DNA of 64,000 nt from Mesostigma viride (GCA_009746045.1 RPFO01000154.1:8330693-8394692), one strand, 5' to 3'. Counted from the first letter of the stretch, positions 20,849 to 29,930 are shown. Numbers and translations are program-made. Notes: generated by a model from the sequence alone, not told the origin.

Positions 20849-21667
20849 ATGGCGGAATATTTGCTCAGATGCATGGACAAGGCAGGGTGGAAAACAATCT
20901 TTGAATGCGTCGGTACCAAATTCGACCGTGACATTAAGAACATCCTCGCCGAAATCGCGGCCTTGAAGGCAACGCTGCCAGTTGCAGAGGGGACTTTACG
21001 CCATGGCAAATCATTCAAGATCGGTGAGGCCAGCAAGGCCAAATCCGTCGTTGTCAAGAAAGAAGAGAAGGCGGAACAGAAAGAATTCGACGTCGAAGAC
21101 ATCCAGGATGCCAGGAAGGTGCGGGGGGAGGGCATCGAGGTAAAGGTGACCTGGAAGAACTATGAGCCGCCTGTCGATCAGGACCCCGATGTTACGGAGG
21201 AAGAGCGCTGGATCTGGCTGCACGATGTCAACGTCAACTGCGACACCCCGATGCGTCAGTTCCTCAGCGTGTTTGAGAAGACCAAGTCGAAGCTCGACAA
21301 GAAGATTTACGACTCCTGCACCCAGCAGCAGGTGACTGAGGCATGGGACGAGATCGTGGAGAAGAAACGCAGCAAGAATTCCAAGAAACGCAAGGCCGCG
21401 GACGACACCGACCCGATCGCCGAGCTCAAGAAGCAGATGGAGGAGATGAAGAAGGCCCACGTCGAGATGGAGGCCTCCTACCAGATGCGCCTTGACGAGG
21501 CCATGGAGGCCTTGAGGGAGTCCCACAAGAATATCGACGCGTTGGCCAAAAAGGCCAACATGCCTACCATGGACGAAGTGCTCAGGCTGAAGAGTGCATC
21601 TAGCCAGCACCAGGGGGCAGGGGCATCTAGCCAGGACAATGGGGAGGCAGTAGAGGCCAAGCCCTAG
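20849..21667 (+). CDS. Chromodomain-like coiled-coil protein (right copy)
   Basis: Identical 272-residue product to the gene at 11,099-11,917: chromodomain-like core at about residues 81-142, basic nuclear-type cluster, then a coiled-coil tail. The frame stays open upstream to a TTTTGCACAG acceptor-like site at about 20,815, so a 5' exon may be spliced on. An AATAAA at 21,721-21,726 follows the stop by about 55 bp and fits a eukaryote-type polyadenylation signal. It points outward from the palindrome toward the unique viral DNA. Confidence 0.65.
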   Translation: MAEYLLRCMDKAGWKTIFECVGTKFDRDIKNILAEIAALKATLPVAEGTLRHGKSFKIGEASKAKSVVVKKEEKAEQKEFDVEDIQDARKVRGEGIEVKVTWKNYEPPVDQDPDVTEEERWIWLHDVNVNCDTPMRQFLSVFEKTKSKLDKKIYDSCTQQQVTEAWDEIVEKKRSKNSKKRKAADDTDPIAELKKQMEEMKKAHVEMEASYQMRLDEAMEALRESHKNIDALAKKANMPTMDEVLRLKSASSQHQGAGASSQDNGEAVEAKP

Positions 21668-21720
21668 ATACGTACGGCTGCTGTGACAGCCTGAAACACT
21701 TATGAATTATTGATATTTGT

Positions 21721-21726
21721 AATAAA
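21721..21726 (+). terminator. AATAAA poly(A) signal
   Basis: AATAAA 54 bp after the stop of the chromodomain-like gene, mirrored on the left arm at about 11,040-11,045. Intron use and AATAAA together suggest nuclear transcription. Confidence 0.5.
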
Positions 21727-21845
21727 AATGGATTTTCATGGTGGCATGCTGGCATGTGTCTATGTTTGTCCCGTGGCTGGTGTGTCTGTACCACGTGGTT
21801 ATGCTGTCACATGTCACCACCCCTGGAGGGTCACCCTGTTGGACC

Positions 21846-21902
21846 GTAGTAAGGGGCAGGACCCCCAAATCCCGTGCCACAGAGTCTTCGGGCCCTTACT
21901 AC
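21846..21902. repeat. GTAGTAAGGG hairpin at palindrome border
   Basis: GTAGTAAGGG at 21,846-21,855 is repeated inverted as CCCTTACTAC at 21,893-21,902. Homology between the palindrome arms ends inside the first copy (after GTAGT). The border may therefore have formed at a small hairpin or by microhomology. Confidence 0.6.
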
Positions 21903-22177
21903 GCTCCGCGGGGGTGACCCTTTTTGCCCCGTTTCGCGTGCTAGCATAAGGCTACCCACGGGGTTGTGTGGGGGGCCTGGGCCTTGGTCGATTTCGGCCA
22001 CGCCCCGTACCGGTCCTAGTCTAAGTCCGGAGGCCGCGAAGTGCAATGTTCGTGCATAGTGTTGGTAGGCAGACACACCACAAGTTTATTAAGAATAATT
22101 ATGAATCATTCCTATCTAGCTATCTAATCTCATGATCTACTTCCAGTCCATACAACAGGGCCAACGGTCCAACCGGC
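21903..22177. other. Intergenic after palindrome
   Basis: No gene. It contains the 3' flank of the next gene on the minus strand and an AT-rich patch near 22,085-22,130 (TTTATTAAGAATAATTATGAATCATT), whose complement includes an AATAA-like signal. Confidence 0.4.
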
Positions 22178-23707
22178 TCACACCGAGTCCGAGGACAGGA
22201 TGCCCCTCTTGTAGTTGGGCCCGTACACCGTGGGGGTGTCCTGGTAACGGAACAGGGCAGTGGGGTACTCCTCGCCCGCGGTGCCGGTCTTCTCCACGAA
22301 CCGCTTGAACCAGTTGTTCTTGCTGTAGCCCTCGAAGGTGAGCAGCTTGGGCTCGTCAAAGAACATGGCGCACTGGAAGCAGACCTGGAGCTTCCTGCTG
22401 CTGCCATCCGTGCCCTCCCTCTCCACCTGGTAGATGGACATGAGGTTGGGGTCCAGCGGGTCGAGGCAGCCGCCGCAGACCTTGGCAGGGGTGGTGGGGA
22501 GCGCGTCCTTGTTCTTCTCCCTCATCACCTGGGCATGGTAGGCAGCCGACTTAGCCGCCACGTCCACCACGAAGCGGTCGTTGGCCTCCCTGGCCAGGAT
22601 CTGGGTGGAGAAGGGGGCGGACTCCCCGCAGTAGGCCTTCCAGCTGTTCTCCATGCAGACCTTGATGTGCTCGTTGACCAGGAGGCGCTTGCAGGGGCCG
22701 CAGTACAGCTTGTAGAGGAAGAACTCGTTGGAGAGGGGGCCCAGCTTCTCGCGGTCGCTGTGCTCAGAGTCCAGCTTCACCATGCGAAAGGCCCCCACCG
22801 AGGTCTCCTTGCCGCAGTAGGAGCAGTCCTTCTCCTCCACCATCTCCTGCTTCGTGGGCACGGCCTCCTCGCAGCTCAGGGTGACGCAGCGGACGAAGAA
22901 GAAGGGCTTGACGTGCTTGTCCACCACCTTCTGCAGCTCCAAGGTCTTGTTGGGGCACTTGTCCAGGTCCTTGGAGATCCGGGCCAGCATGCAGGGGGTG
23001 CACTTGACGACCGAGCGGTCCTCTCGCAGGCGGAAGCAGGTGTCCTTGCAGACCCCGGTGCAGTCCGAGCAGCGGGTGCCCTCCGGCGCGAAGGTGTTGG
23101 GCTTGTCCGAGGGCAGGGGCAGCACAGGGACGTGGGGGGTCTGGCACACCGCGTCGGGGGTGTAGTGGAAGCTGATGCCCCTCACACTGCCAAAGAAGCA
23201 CCTGCAGCCCGGCTTGTGGCGGTCCACTTTGGTGATGACGTGGTTCCTGGCCTTTTCCAGCTTGGCCAGGGCGTCCGGGTTCTCGACAAACGACAGACGG
23301 TGCAGGGCGAACACCTCTGCCTTCCGGCGGGAGTCCTCCTCCTCCCCCTCATCGTCCGACTCCACCAGATCGGGCTCTTTCTCGTCCTCCTCGTCCTCCA
23401 CAGCATCCACAGGGGCCGGGGTCGCAACGGTGGAATCGACAGGGAGCATGGTGGAAACGAAATACTCGACAGCGGAGGAGGGGCTGACGACGATAGAATC
23501 GGCAACAGAGAGCGGAGGAGGCGGGATTCCCAGCCTCTCGTGGATGCTGCTCAGCTTGTCCTGGAATTCGGCCCACTTGGCCTGGAACCTCTCGAAGGCC
23601 GGCCCCTCGGTGATTCGAGTCGGGTTGATTCGGCGAATCGGCTGGGGAGCAGAGGCAAGGATTGCATCGGCCTTGCGCTTCATGGAACGAGTGACCATGG
23701 AAGCCAT
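22178..23707 (-). CDS. Cys-rich zinc-binding protein A
   Basis: About 509 residues from the MASMVTRSMKRK start (an in-frame ATG four codons upstream is possible). After a basic leader and an acidic disordered stretch (DEEDEKEPDLVESDDEGEEE), at least eight CxxC or CxxxC pairs follow. They include CRCF, CSDCTGVC, CTPCM, CSYCG, CGPCK, CGGC and CFQC, in the spacing of multiple zinc ribbons or treble clefs. The C-terminal FEGYSKNNWFKR box is shared with the next gene (24,385-25,587), as are REANDRFV and the CGGC...LDPNL segment, so the two are tandem paralogs. No known enzyme signature. Possible roles are nucleic-acid binding or a ubiquitin-type scaffold. It has a TATA box about 95 bp upstream. 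Confidence 0.65.
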   Translation of the reverse strand: MASMVTRSMKRKADAILASAPQPIRRINPTRITEGPAFERFQAKWAEFQDKLSSIHERLGIPPPPLSVADSIVVSPSSAVEYFVSTMLPVDSTVATPAPVDAVEDEEDEKEPDLVESDDEGEEEDSRRKAEVFALHRLSFVENPDALAKLEKARNHVITKVDRHKPGCRCFFGSVRGISFHYTPDAVCQTPHVPVLPLPSDKPNTFAPEGTRCSDCTGVCKDTCFRLREDRSVVKCTPCMLARISKDLDKCPNKTLELQKVVDKHVKPFFFVRCVTLSCEEAVPTKQEMVEEKDCSYCGKETSVGAFRMVKLDSEHSDREKLGPLSNEFFLYKLYCGPCKRLLVNEHIKVCMENSWKAYCGESAPFSTQILAREANDRFVVDVAAKSAAYHAQVMREKNKDALPTTPAKVCGGCLDPLDPNLMSIYQVEREGTDGSSRKLQVCFQCAMFFDEPKLLTFEGYSKNNWFKRFVEKTGTAGEEYPTALFRYQDTPTVYGPNYKRGILSSDSV

Positions 23708-23800
23708 TTGGATCGGCAACGATTAGAAAGTTGGAAAGTTGGAAGGTTGGAAAGTTGGTTGGGTTTGCGTGTTGGTGGGTTCCGGGCAGTGGGCGGCGGG

Positions 23801-23807
23801 TTTTATA
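23801..23807 (-). promoter_or_regulatory. TATA box of Cys-rich protein A
   Basis: TATAAAA on the minus strand, 95 bp upstream of the ATG at 23,707, next to a CCCGTGG word. Confidence 0.6.
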
Positions 23808-24097
23808 CCCGTGGAGTCCCGTGGACGCGGTCGGTGTGCCACGCGACACGACCAATGGCGTGCGTCCGATCGGCGCGGCGCCACGCACGCGTCCCCGCGT
23901 CCCGTAACCGCCGCCGATTCCCGTGGACCTGTCAGACGCGGCACGGGATTACGCGTCCGTAACCGCCACGCGGCCCGGCGCGGCGCCCACCGCCGATTCG
24001 ATCGCCGCCGATTCCCGTGGATACGCCCGTCCACCCACGGGGCCCTCCCGTACGCGTCCGTACTCCGTACACCCAAGGGTGCCACAGATGGCGGGAA

Positions 24098-24150
24098 AAT
24101 TTCCCGCCAAAATTTCCCGCCAAAAATTCCCGCCCAAAATTCCCGTGCAC
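24098..24150. repeat. TTTCCCGCC repeats
   Basis: Four close tandem copies of (A)TTTCCCGCCAAAA or TTCCCGCCCAAAA. TTTCCCGCC/TTTGGCGGGAA is the E2F consensus, so these may tie expression to host S phase. Inference from the motif only. Confidence 0.55.
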
Positions 24151-24384
24151 GTGACTTTGGCACTGGGCGAATACGAATACGAATAACCGCGTCACGAGTC
24201 CTATCTAGGCCTAGTAGACTTGGTGGTTTGCATCATGTTTAGTAATTGAGTTGTTGAGACAAGTCATTTTCATTAAAAGTTCAATAATTAGGAGCAGGCA
24301 CACAAATGGGCCTATCTACTCATCACCCAGTGGGGATCCTACACGGGCCAGGAAGCCCGGATTGGCAGTAACTAGCCAGCGAGT

Positions 24385-25587
24385 CTAGCAGTCGGGCTGG
24401 GCATAGTACGGAACATAGTACGGGGGAGAGCACGGGCTGGCAGGGGCGGGGAACACGTCGCCCTGGAAGAACTCCCCGCAGAACTCGTAGCCCTGGGCGT
24501 TCCAGTTGCCCCCCTCCATGCGCTCCTTGAACCAGTTGTCGGAGCTGTACCCCTCGAACTGCAGCTTCATCTTCTGCTCGCAGAACAGGGCGCACCAGTG
24601 GCAGTACACGCCGGCCTTCTGCATCCGCGTCGGGCAGGCCAGGTACACGCTCTGCAGGTTCAGGTCCAGCTTGGACCAGCACCCCGAGCAGGCGCGAGGC
24701 GGCCACTCCTCGCGGCGAAAAGACAGCAAGTCCAGCCGCATGGCGGCCAGCTCCTGGGCCAGCGTGTCGCGCACGAAGTGGTCGTTGGCCTCGCGGGTGA
24801 ACCGGGCCCGCAGCTCCTGCACGGGCACCTCCGCGTACCGGTCCCGGTCGCGCGACTCCAGGCGGAAGTGCACGTACTGACGGCACTTGCGGTTCTTGCA
24901 GATGCCGCACAGCAGACGGTGGAGGGACGACTTGGAGGACAGGTCCCCCTCCACGGCCGACGGGTCGTTCACCAGCTCAGGGGTGAGGTGCACCTGGCGG
25001 AACAGCACGTGGCTGACTTGGTGGCAGTTGTGGCAGCAGTAGTTCTCCGCGCCCAAGTCGGCCGGGTCGAACAGAACCTTGGAGACGGCCTCGGGCATCT
25101 TGACGAGCTCCCAGCCCTTGAGGAACTCGTCCACGCACTTCTGCAGCAGGGCCTTCTGCTCCTCGCCCGCCGCCAGGTCCTCGTACAGCCGCAGCTTCTT
25201 GGACAGGTCCTCCAGCATGCAGGGAAGGCACAGCCACAGCTGGCCGCACTCCGAGTTGAAGGCGGCCTTCTTGGGGTCCTTGCGGCAGCGGGAGCACGAA
25301 ACGTGGGACGGCATCTCGTCCTCCTCGCGCTCGACGGGGGCAGGCAGCTCGGGAACGAAGCTGGTGTCGCAATCCATGGCGTTGGCGAACATGCCGTAGC
25401 CCGTGACGCACTGCGATTCGGGGCGGTCGTCGAAACAGCGACAGCCGGCCGGGTGGCGGGTTTCCATGGCCGCCATCTTTGCGTGCTTGGAGCGGAAGTC
25501 GTCCGTCAGCAGGGGGTTCTCGGCCAAGCGCTTAGAGAGCGCGGACTTGGCCTCGGACTTGGAAACGGTGTTGGTGGTATCGGCCAT
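24385..25587 (-). CDS. Cys-rich zinc-binding protein B (paralog of A)
   Basis: About 400 residues from MADTTNTVSK. The frame extends 35 codons upstream without need: the TATA box falls inside that extension and the ATG context is good. It has the same order of Cys clusters as protein A: CRCF, CSRC, CLPCM, CCHNC, CGICK, CSGCW, CHWC. The shared blocks are REANDHFV, LDLNLQSVY and FEGYSSDNWFKE. It is shorter because the acidic stretch near the N-terminus is missing, and it ends in a Pro/Tyr-rich tail. The tandem arrangement with A points to local gene duplication. Function unknown. The many paired cysteines suggest structural zinc sites. Confidence 0.65.
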   Translation of the reverse strand: MADTTNTVSKSEAKSALSKRLAENPLLTDDFRSKHAKMAAMETRHPAGCRCFDDRPESQCVTGYGMFANAMDCDTSFVPELPAPVEREEDEMPSHVSCSRCRKDPKKAAFNSECGQLWLCLPCMLEDLSKKLRLYEDLAAGEEQKALLQKCVDEFLKGWELVKMPEAVSKVLFDPADLGAENYCCHNCHQVSHVLFRQVHLTPELVNDPSAVEGDLSSKSSLHRLLCGICKNRKCRQYVHFRLESRDRDRYAEVPVQELRARFTREANDHFVRDTLAQELAAMRLDLLSFRREEWPPRACSGCWSKLDLNLQSVYLACPTRMQKAGVYCHWCALFCEQKMKLQFEGYSSDNWFKERMEGGNWNAQGYEFCGEFFQGDVFPAPASPCSPPYYVPYYAQPDC

Positions 25588-25675
25588 GGCGGACGATTGA
25601 ATCGTCGACGAAAAAGGAAAGTTGGGTTGCTTGGTCGCTCGGTGGGTCATGCCCTCCCGGCGGAGTTCCCGTGGA

Positions 25676-25681
25676 TTTATA
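25676..25681 (-). promoter_or_regulatory. TATA box of Cys-rich protein B
   Basis: TATAAA on the minus strand, 90 bp upstream of the ATG at 25,587, immediately followed by CCACGGG. Confidence 0.6.
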
Positions 25682-25700
25682 CCCCCAGCCACGGGACTGG

Positions 25701-26137
25701 GCCGCGTACCGATTCGGCAGTCGTAACCGTTACGCGCAAACGAAGCGGTACTTTACGCGATTCCCGTGGCTCGCAGGGGTCTGCCACGCGGATCGGCGGC
25801 TGTCAGAGATCTCTGAAATTTTTGCCGCGTACCGATTCGGCGGTCGTAACCGTTACGCGAAAACGAATCGGTACTTTAAGCGATTCCCGTGGCTCGCAGG
25901 GGTCTGCCACGCGGATCGGCGGATTGTCAGAGATCTCTGAAATTTTTGCCGCGTACCGATTCGGCAGTCGTAACCGTTACGCGCAAACGAAGCGGTACTT
26001 TAAGCGATTCCCGTGGCTCGCAGGGGTCTGCCACGCGGATCGGCGGATTGTCAGAGATCTCGGAAATTTTTGCCGTAACCGTTACGCGCAAACGAAGCGG
26101 TACTTTACGCGATTCCCGTGGCTCCCGGGGGTCTGAC
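25701..26137. repeat. 123-bp tandem repeat, 3.5 copies
   Basis: Units begin GCCGCGTACCGATTCGG at 25,701, 25,824 and 25,948, with a shortened fourth at 26,072. Spacing is 123-124 bp. Each unit holds one CCCGTGGCTCGCAGGGGTCTG, one TGTCAGAGATCTC palindrome-like word and one CGTAACCGTTACG palindrome. The combination looks like an iterated enhancer. Confidence 0.9.
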
Positions 26138-26329
26138 AAGGGAATCTGCCAAGGGGCGCGTACCGCTCGCGCCGATGGAATCGGTACGCGCCCGAATCGG
26201 CCAATCCCGTGCGAGCCGCGGGCCTGCCACGGGGACAAATTACGCGCGAACCGGCGCAAAGTGCCCGTTCGTCCACGTGCCACCGTTTCCCGTGGTCAGC
26301 CCCCCGCTCCCACGCGGTTCCGAGATGGG

Positions 26330-26336
26330 TATAAAA
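26330..26336 (+). promoter_or_regulatory. TATA box of polyQ/acidic gene
   Basis: TATAAAAG 124 bp before the ATG at 26,454, the same spacing and GC-rich surroundings as for the RING gene. Confidence 0.6.
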
Positions 26337-26453
26337 GCCCGAGAGCACCCCGCCGACCGCCATCCCACACTCTCTCATCACTGCGGGGAAACTCTGTCAC
26401 TCCCGAATTTTACCTCGCCGATTGCGATTGAATCGTCCAACATTCTATCTACC

Positions 26454-27227
26454 ATGTCGACTGCCAACCTTCGCAAGCTCCACCGCGAGCTGCAGCAGCG
26501 CCGAAGCCAGCAGAAGGCGAAGAACGCAGCGTCCTGCTGGCCCAGCCCCGCCATCCCGTTCTGCTCGGCCGGGCCCAAGGTCCCTCGCGCCCCCCCGTCC
26601 CGCTCTGTTCGGCCGGGCCCAAAGTGCCCCGCTCCCACTGCAAGGACAACGAGCTCCGTTTCGGCAACCTGGACCTGGTCGACGAAGACGAGACCGGCCG
26701 CTGCACCAAGTGCAACACCGACGTGAACGCCAAGAAGCTCGCCAGCAAGCGAAAGCACACCAAGGCGTGCCAGCGGTGCGACGACTGCCGCGAGAAGGAC
26801 GTCGCCATGAAGGCCATCGCCGAACTGCGCAAGGATCTGGACCTCCTGCACCCCAGCGAGCAGGAGGACATCGCCCGCATCCGCGAAAAGATCGCCGAGC
26901 TGACGCAAACCGTGGAGGCCGCGAACGCCAGCATTAACGCCAGGAAGCAGCAGCAGCGGGCCCAGTCCCAGGCCCAGTCCAAGTCCCAGTCCCGGTGCAA
27001 GGCCGCGGTGGACGTGCACCAGATCCAGCGGCAGATCCTGGGGCTGTCGCAGAAGGTGGAGGCGGCCAAGGCGGTGCTGCAGGCGGAGGCGGACGCCAGC
27101 ATCAGCGGCAGCAGCTTCGGGGCGGGGCTGAAGAACGGCGTGGCGCCCAGGATGGTGCACTGCCAGCAGACCCCGCCCCCCTCTCGGCAGGGCAAGGGGG
27201 CGGCCTTTTTCCAGAGGCAGAGGGAGC

Positions 27228-27272
<45 letters not shown>

Positions 27273-28271
27273 GGGAAAGGCCCGTTGCGGAGACCCCAGA
27301 CAGCCACGTGGCCGACCACACGCGCGCCCAGGTCGCAGTGGATCCCTGGAAGCAGACGTACGCGGCCATCGCGGACGCGGTCACCAGGAGGATGGACGCG
27401 GTCGGGGAGTACGCGCCGGAGTTCGACTCGGACGAGCCCGAGACCAGCGTCGAGTCCGGCGAGTACAGCGCGGGCTCGGAGGAGGAGGAGGATGGGGAGG
27501 AGGACCCGGTGGTCGTCAGCAGCAGCGACGAGGAGGAGGAGGACAGCGGGGACGAGCGGCAGCAGCCACGCACCAAGTCGGTGAACGAGGACGGCACGGG
27601 CGTGACGGGCGGCAGCAGCAGCAGCAGCAGCCCGGTGAGGGTGCCACTGTACGGGGAGAGCGTCAAGGACAGGACGCTGAGGCTGCTGAGGCAGGAGGCC
27701 AGGGAGGAGCTGGTGGCCGTCCAGGGCGCACCGCCCAAGGTGGTCACCAAGGCCGACATGGTGCGGCAGGCGAAGGAGGCAGGGGAGGCCTACAAGCGGC
27801 AGCAGCAGCAGCAGCAGGAGGAGGAGGACGACATGGCCCTGCCCCCAAGAAGCGCCAGGTCAACCCGCCCGGCCTGCCCGCCCCGCCGACCGCTGCGTCC
27901 TCGCCAGGTCCAGGAGGGAGCTCCAGACCCAGACCCAGCCGGTGCCCGTTTCGGTGCCGGTGCAGCCCGCGGCCGACCAGGGCCAGCAGCAGGAGCAGGA
28001 AACGGGCACGGAGAGCGAGGACCTGGAGGAGATGGACCTGGAATCCTCCTCCGAGTCCTCCGAGTCCTCCGAGTCCTCCGAGTCCTCCGAGTCCTCCGAG
28101 TCCTCCGAGTCCGAGGACGAGGAGGTGCACCCCGACCTCCTGGCGCACAGGGAGGACAGGGAGGACCGCGCCAACAGGGAGACCAGCGCCCTGGGCATCT
28201 ACAGGGGGCGGCAGGATGAGCCGCTGATCGTGCAGGCCGTGCGATGGGACTCCGACTCCGACTCCGACTAG
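26454..28271 (+). pseudogene. PolyQ and acidic-repeat protein, frame-broken
   Basis: Starts MSTANLRKLHRELQQRR. The frame changes near 26,590 in a run of seven C, where a near-duplicate of the preceding CSAGPKVPR segment would continue in the next frame. The main frame then carries a Cys-rich patch (CTKCN, CQRCDDC), a coiled-coil stretch, a glutamine run at 27,231-27,270, acidic runs (SEEEEDGEED) and a second short Gln/Glu run. Two further frame changes at about 27,842 (C run) and 27,905-27,940 lead to a tail of eight or so SSE/SES repeats and a DSDSDSD end. The composition suggests a disordered nuclear or chromatin-binding protein. The breaks at homopolymers may be consensus errors, or one may be a small intron. 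AATAAA lies at 28,376. Confidence 0.55.
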
Positions 28272-28375
28272 GACTAGGACTAGGACTAGTTAGGGAATAG
28301 GGCCATGGCGGGCTGTAACGAGCCCCGGGACTTGGACGCTAGGACGTCCCCTCTTCCAGTGTTTATTAATATTCT

Positions 28376-28381
28376 AATAAA
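28376..28381 (+). terminator. AATAAA poly(A) signal
   Basis: AATAAA about 105 bp after the DSDSDSD stop, following an AT-rich TTTATTAATATTC. Confidence 0.45.
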
Positions 28382-28424
28382 GATCCTTTCAATGCATTGT
28401 CATGGGGGTGAGACGTTGTAAAAC

Positions 28425-29930
28425 CAGTGGCAAGGCTGGCAATGCTGGCAATGCTAACGGCAATGCTACATTTTTCGTTAGCATTGCCACCCTTGCCACG
28501 GGATTTTTGGGGCTATCCACGGGAAAACGGGTTGTGGCAATGCTGGTCATGCTAACTTTGCATTTTTTTTAGCATTGCCAAAAAAGTTGGAGCGGACCAA
28601 ATATGCACGAAATTAGCCTAAGTCGGCGGACGCACTATTGTCCACGGGACTTTAGGGCGGGCACGAACCTAGGTTTTGGCGCTCGAATTTTGAGCACCGT
28701 CCACGGGATTACGCACGATACCGTATTATTGCGTCGGCCCGGTCGACCCCTCGACGCCCGGCGCGACCCCGTGTGGCAATGCTGGCAATGCTAATGGCAA
28801 TGCTATCTTTTTCGTTAGCATTGCCACCTTTGCCACGGGAAAACAGAGACCATCCACGGGAAAACGGGTTGTGGCAATGCTGGTCATGCTAACTTTGCAT
28901 TTTTTTTAGCATTGCCAAAAAAGTTGGAGCGGACCAAATATGCACGAAATTATCCTAAGTCGGAGGACGCACTATTGTCCACGGGACTTTAGGGCAGGCA
29001 CGAACCTAGGTTTTGGCGCTCGAATTTTGGTGCGCATCCACGGGATTACGCACTCTCTATTATTGTATTCATAATCTATTTTTACCCGCCATAAAATTTT
29101 GAATATTTAAGAGAAACAATGCTAATATAGCATTGCCAGCATTGCCACTATCCACGGGACGCTCCCGTGTGGCAATGCTGGTCGTGCTAATTATTACTTT
29201 TTCTGAAAAAAAGTCAATATTTTATGGCGGGTAAAAATAGAATAATAATAATAATACAATAATACAATACAGTGCGTAATCCCGTGGATGCGCACCAAAA
29301 TTCGAGCGCATATACGCCATCCACGGGACAAAAACCTAGGTTTGTGCCCGCCCTAAAATCCCGTGGACAATAATGCGTCCGCCGACTTAGGGTAATTTCG
29401 TGCATATTTGGTCCGCTCCAACTTTTTTGGCAATGCTAAAAAAAATGCAAAGTTAGCATGACCAGCATTGCCACAACCCGTTTTCCCGTGGATGGTCTCT
29501 GTTTTCCCGTGGCAAGGGTGGCAATGCTAACGAAAAAGATAGCATTGCCGTTAGCATTGCCAGCATTGCCAGCCTTGCCATCGGTGGCGGGTCGGGAGCG
29601 GCGCAATAATGCGGCGATTGCGTAATCCCGTGGACGCGCGCCAAAATTCGAGCGCCAAAACCTAGGTTCGTGCCCGCCCTAAAGTCCCGTGGACAATAGT
29701 GCGTCCGCCGACTTAGGGTAATTTCGCGCATATTTGGTCCGAGCGAACTTTTCTGGCAATGCTAAAAAAAATGCAAAGTTAGCATGACCAGCATTGCCAC
29801 AACCCGTTTTCCCGTGGATAGCCCCAAAAATCCCGTGGCAAGGGTGGCAATGCTAACGAAAAATGTAGCATTGCCGTTAGCATTGCCAGCATTGCCAGCA
29901 CTGCCGGACGGGCCGAAGTGCGCTGTCGAT
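28425..29930. repeat. Nested inverted repeats, GCAATGCT and CCACGGG rich
   Basis: No gene. A block of about 105 bp (from GTTGGAGCGGACC to TTTTGGCGCTCG) occurs at about 28,586 and 28,925 on one strand, and inverted at about 29,330 and 29,650. Each is flanked by arrays of GGCAATGCTGGCAATGCTAA and its complement, with CCACGGG between. The whole is an imperfect palindrome centred near 29,190. Each block opens the same short frame beginning MHEI, which I take as accidental. It resembles a cluster of MITE-like or terminal hairpin elements. Confidence 0.85.

Larger units (their letters stand above)
16391..21850 (-). repeat. Right arm of 10.9-kb palindrome
   Basis: Reverse complement of 10,916-16,379. 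Compared with the left arm I counted eight one-base homopolymer length differences. One lies near the centre, two are gains between 17.9 and 18.3 kb (T6 for A5, G5 for G4), and five are losses inside RING exon 2. The outer end is followed without a break by unique virus-like sequence. This suggests that the right arm is continuous with the viral genome and the left arm is the truncated partner. Confidence 0.95.
23708..24384. promoter_or_regulatory. Promoter region of protein A, CCCGTGG-rich
   Basis: No gene. It has a repeated TTGGAAAGTTGGAAGG block just before the ATG of protein A, a TATA box at 23,801-23,807, several CCCGTGG words, and a run of TTCCCGCCAAAA repeats at 24,098-24,145 that resembles E2F-type sites (TTTCCCGCC). 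The last 200 bp hold the 3' flank of protein B. Confidence 0.5.
25588..26453. promoter_or_regulatory. Divergent promoter region with tandem repeat
   Basis: No gene. It lies between protein B (minus) and the polyQ/acidic gene (plus) and holds both TATA boxes and a 123-bp tandem repeat. CCCGTGG, TGTCAG and CGTAACCG/ACGGTTACG words are abundant. Confidence 0.55.

Noticed and set aside
22535-23962. 475-codon plus-strand ORF opposite Cys-rich protein A
   Set aside because: Gly/Leu/His-rich antisense shadow. The minus strand carries the ordered CxxC clusters shared with its paralog.
28603-29731. Four short ORFs beginning MHEI or MREI with a shared Arg/Cys-rich start
   Set aside because: They are the same 105-bp repeat block translated each time, with no conserved end and no promoter.
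28425-29930. CRISPR-like array
   Set aside because: The repeats are inverted and nested, with no regular spacers or cas genes, in eukaryote or virus-like DNA.
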